7,167 nt of DNA from Bifidobacterium breve (GTDB taxonomy: Bacteria; Actinomycetota; Actinomycetes; S36-B12). Under the pieces are notes generated by a model. That model was not told the origin of the DNA. It saw only the letters and a program-made list of their open reading frames with translations, and made no database searches. The stretch lies in NCBI GenBank assembly GCA_943328365.2, contig CALPZT020000077.1, positions 1-7,167 on the forward strand. The letters are read 5' to 3'. Shown here piece by piece: positions 6,268 through 7,167 of this stretch (positions are counted from its first letter, which is position 1; every line of letters begins with the position of its first letter). A program made the translations under genes and the position numbers.

Positions 6268-7167
6268 GCGACTGCTCACCCATGAGACGGTCCACGACAG
6301 CAGCGTCCTGAATGCCCAGGCCCACGCTCGCGTAGACGGTGAGATCCGACGCCGCAGCAGGTGGCGCCACCCGGCCCACAAATACATCGCCGATCGAGTG
6401 GACGTCTGCGCGCGCGAGCTGCCCAGAGGAAATTGCAGCCGCGACTGGCCCGCACTGCATGCAGGCGGTGTCGGCATCGTCGACGAAGACCGAGCCGGCC
6501 CGCTCGATCACATCCAAGCCGAATTCATGACGGTTGGCCGCGAACGACCCGACGCTGATGAGCAAGGCGCCTGAGTTCAGCCACTCGGCGGGAAGGACCG
6601 GCTCGAAGCTCGTCGTGCAGAGGATCACTGCATCCGCCTCCTGGACTGCCCCGCGGAGGTCATCCGTCACATGCAATCGCTCGTCTACGGCCGCCCCGTC
6701 GATCCCAGTAGCCACAGCAGATGATCCCGGCCGCGTCACCAATGTCACGCGAGCGTTCGGGTATCTCGCGAGCATGAGATCCGCGTGCGCCAACCCCTGA
6801 CGACCGGCACCGACGATGACAACGTGCCGGGTCCACGCCGTGCCTGTGCCATCGCCCGCGAGTCCTTCCATCGCGGCGATGCTCGCTGCAGGAGTGCGCC
6901 GCGTCGTGATCGCCTCGCCGTCCATCGTCGCCACCACCTCACCGGTGACCTTGTCCATGACGAGCACGAGGGCGTGGACGCTCGCGAGTCCCCGACCAGG
7001 ATTGCCCGGGTTCACGCTGCCGATCTTCACGACCGGCCATCCATCGCGGCTTGCCCGTGCGAGATAGCTGAACGCTGTGTTCTCCCCGTAGGCGAGCAGC
7101 GCCCGCGTCGCGAGTTCAGCCTCGCCTTGGGCATAGGCCCGGAACACATCGCGCTGTGACGTCACGA
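6260..7167 (-). CDS. Ornithine cyclodeaminase / mu-crystallin family protein, 5'-truncated by the window edge
   Basis: The frame stays open to the right edge. A GTG at 7165 would give 301 residues, but family members usually have roughly 25-30 more residues before this point, so the true start is probably outside the window. Numbered from that GTG: VVKIGSVNPGNPGRGLASVH (45-64) is the family's Lys-containing substrate segment; VMDKVTGEVVATMDGEAITT (69-88) with RRTPAAS (89-95) is the next signature; VVIVGAGRQG (115-124) is the NAD(P) loop; VGSFAANRHEFG (205-216), VFVDDADT (226-233) and YASVGLGIQD (278-287) follow. Relatives include ornithine cyclodeaminase, ketimine reductase, alanine dehydrogenase and pyrroline-2-carboxylate reductase, so the name alone does not fix the reaction. 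Next to a DadA-like oxidase, reduction of the imine product is attractive (inference). Oddity: CMQCGP at 235-240 stands where many relatives have an acidic E-x-G-D type segment. The stop overlaps the next gene by 8 bp. Confidence 0.88.
   Translation of the reverse strand, partial: VTSQRDVFRAYAQGEAELATRALLAYGENTAFSYLARASRDGWPVVKIGSVNPGNPGRGLASVHALVLVMDKVTGEVVATMDGEAITTRRTPAASIAAMEGLAGDGTGTAWTRHVVIVGAGRQGLAHADLMLARYPNARVTLVTRPGSSAVATGIDGAAVDERLHVTDDLRGAVQEADAVILCTTSFEPVLPAEWLNSGALLISVGSFAANRHEFGLDVIERAGSVFVDDADTACMQCGPVAAAISSGQLARADVHSIGDVFVGRVAPPAAASDLTVYASVGLGIQDAAVVDRLMGEQSHG

Noticed and set aside
6268..6477. Longer FAD oxidoreductase product starting at 6477
   Set aside because: The extra 70 residues are an off-frame reading of the cyclodeaminase-family gene; the flavin loop begins properly a few residues after ATG 6267.
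5918..6574. Plus-strand open frame of 218 codons opposite the FAD oxidoreductase and cyclodeaminase-family genes
   Set aside because: Overlaps two well-supported genes and has a low-complexity Ala/Thr/Arg composition.

Overview
The window reads as a piece of a high-GC bacterial chromosome, most likely an actinomycete. The base composition is strongly G+C-rich by eye, third codon positions are mostly G or C, and the mix of families (PucR regulator, M19 dipeptidase, DadA-like oxidoreductase) fits that group. No ribosomal or tRNA gene is present to place it further. Every gene lies on the minus strand, so transcription runs from the right edge (7167) to the left edge (1).

In transcription order the genes are: an ornithine cyclodeaminase/mu-crystallin family dehydrogenase (5' end beyond the right edge); a DadA-like FAD-dependent amino acid oxidoreductase overlapping it by 8 bp; a 125-bp non-coding leader; a DUF917 protein; a short HyuA-type hydantoinase/oxoprolinase ATPase overlapping DUF917 by ATGA; an NTF2/SnoaL-like small protein 2 bp downstream; an M19 (renal dipeptidase family) metallopeptidase overlapping by GTGA; and, 4 bp further on, a PucR-type regulator whose C-terminal DNA-binding part is beyond the left edge. 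Apart from the 125-bp leader the genes are joined end to end, so this looks like one catabolic operon, possibly with a second control point at the leader.

A working model (inference): HyuA and DUF917 open a cyclic amide (hydantoin, lactam, imide or cyclic dipeptide). The M19 enzyme cuts the linear amide or dipeptide. The DadA-like enzyme oxidises the released amino acid, perhaps a D-amino acid, to an imino or keto acid. The cyclodeaminase-family enzyme may reduce that imine, which together would invert its stereochemistry. The NTF2-like protein has no assigned step. PucR would sense a substrate or intermediate. No HyuB, hydantoin racemase, carbamoylase or transporter is visible here.

The most unusual non-coding signal is in the 125-bp leader before DUF917. 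One CCACCT stretch can pair either with an AGGTGG at the end of the upstream gene or with the AGGTGG that forms the DUF917 ribosome binding site. Two further hairpins lie between the outer arms. This is a candidate RNA switch, not a proven one.
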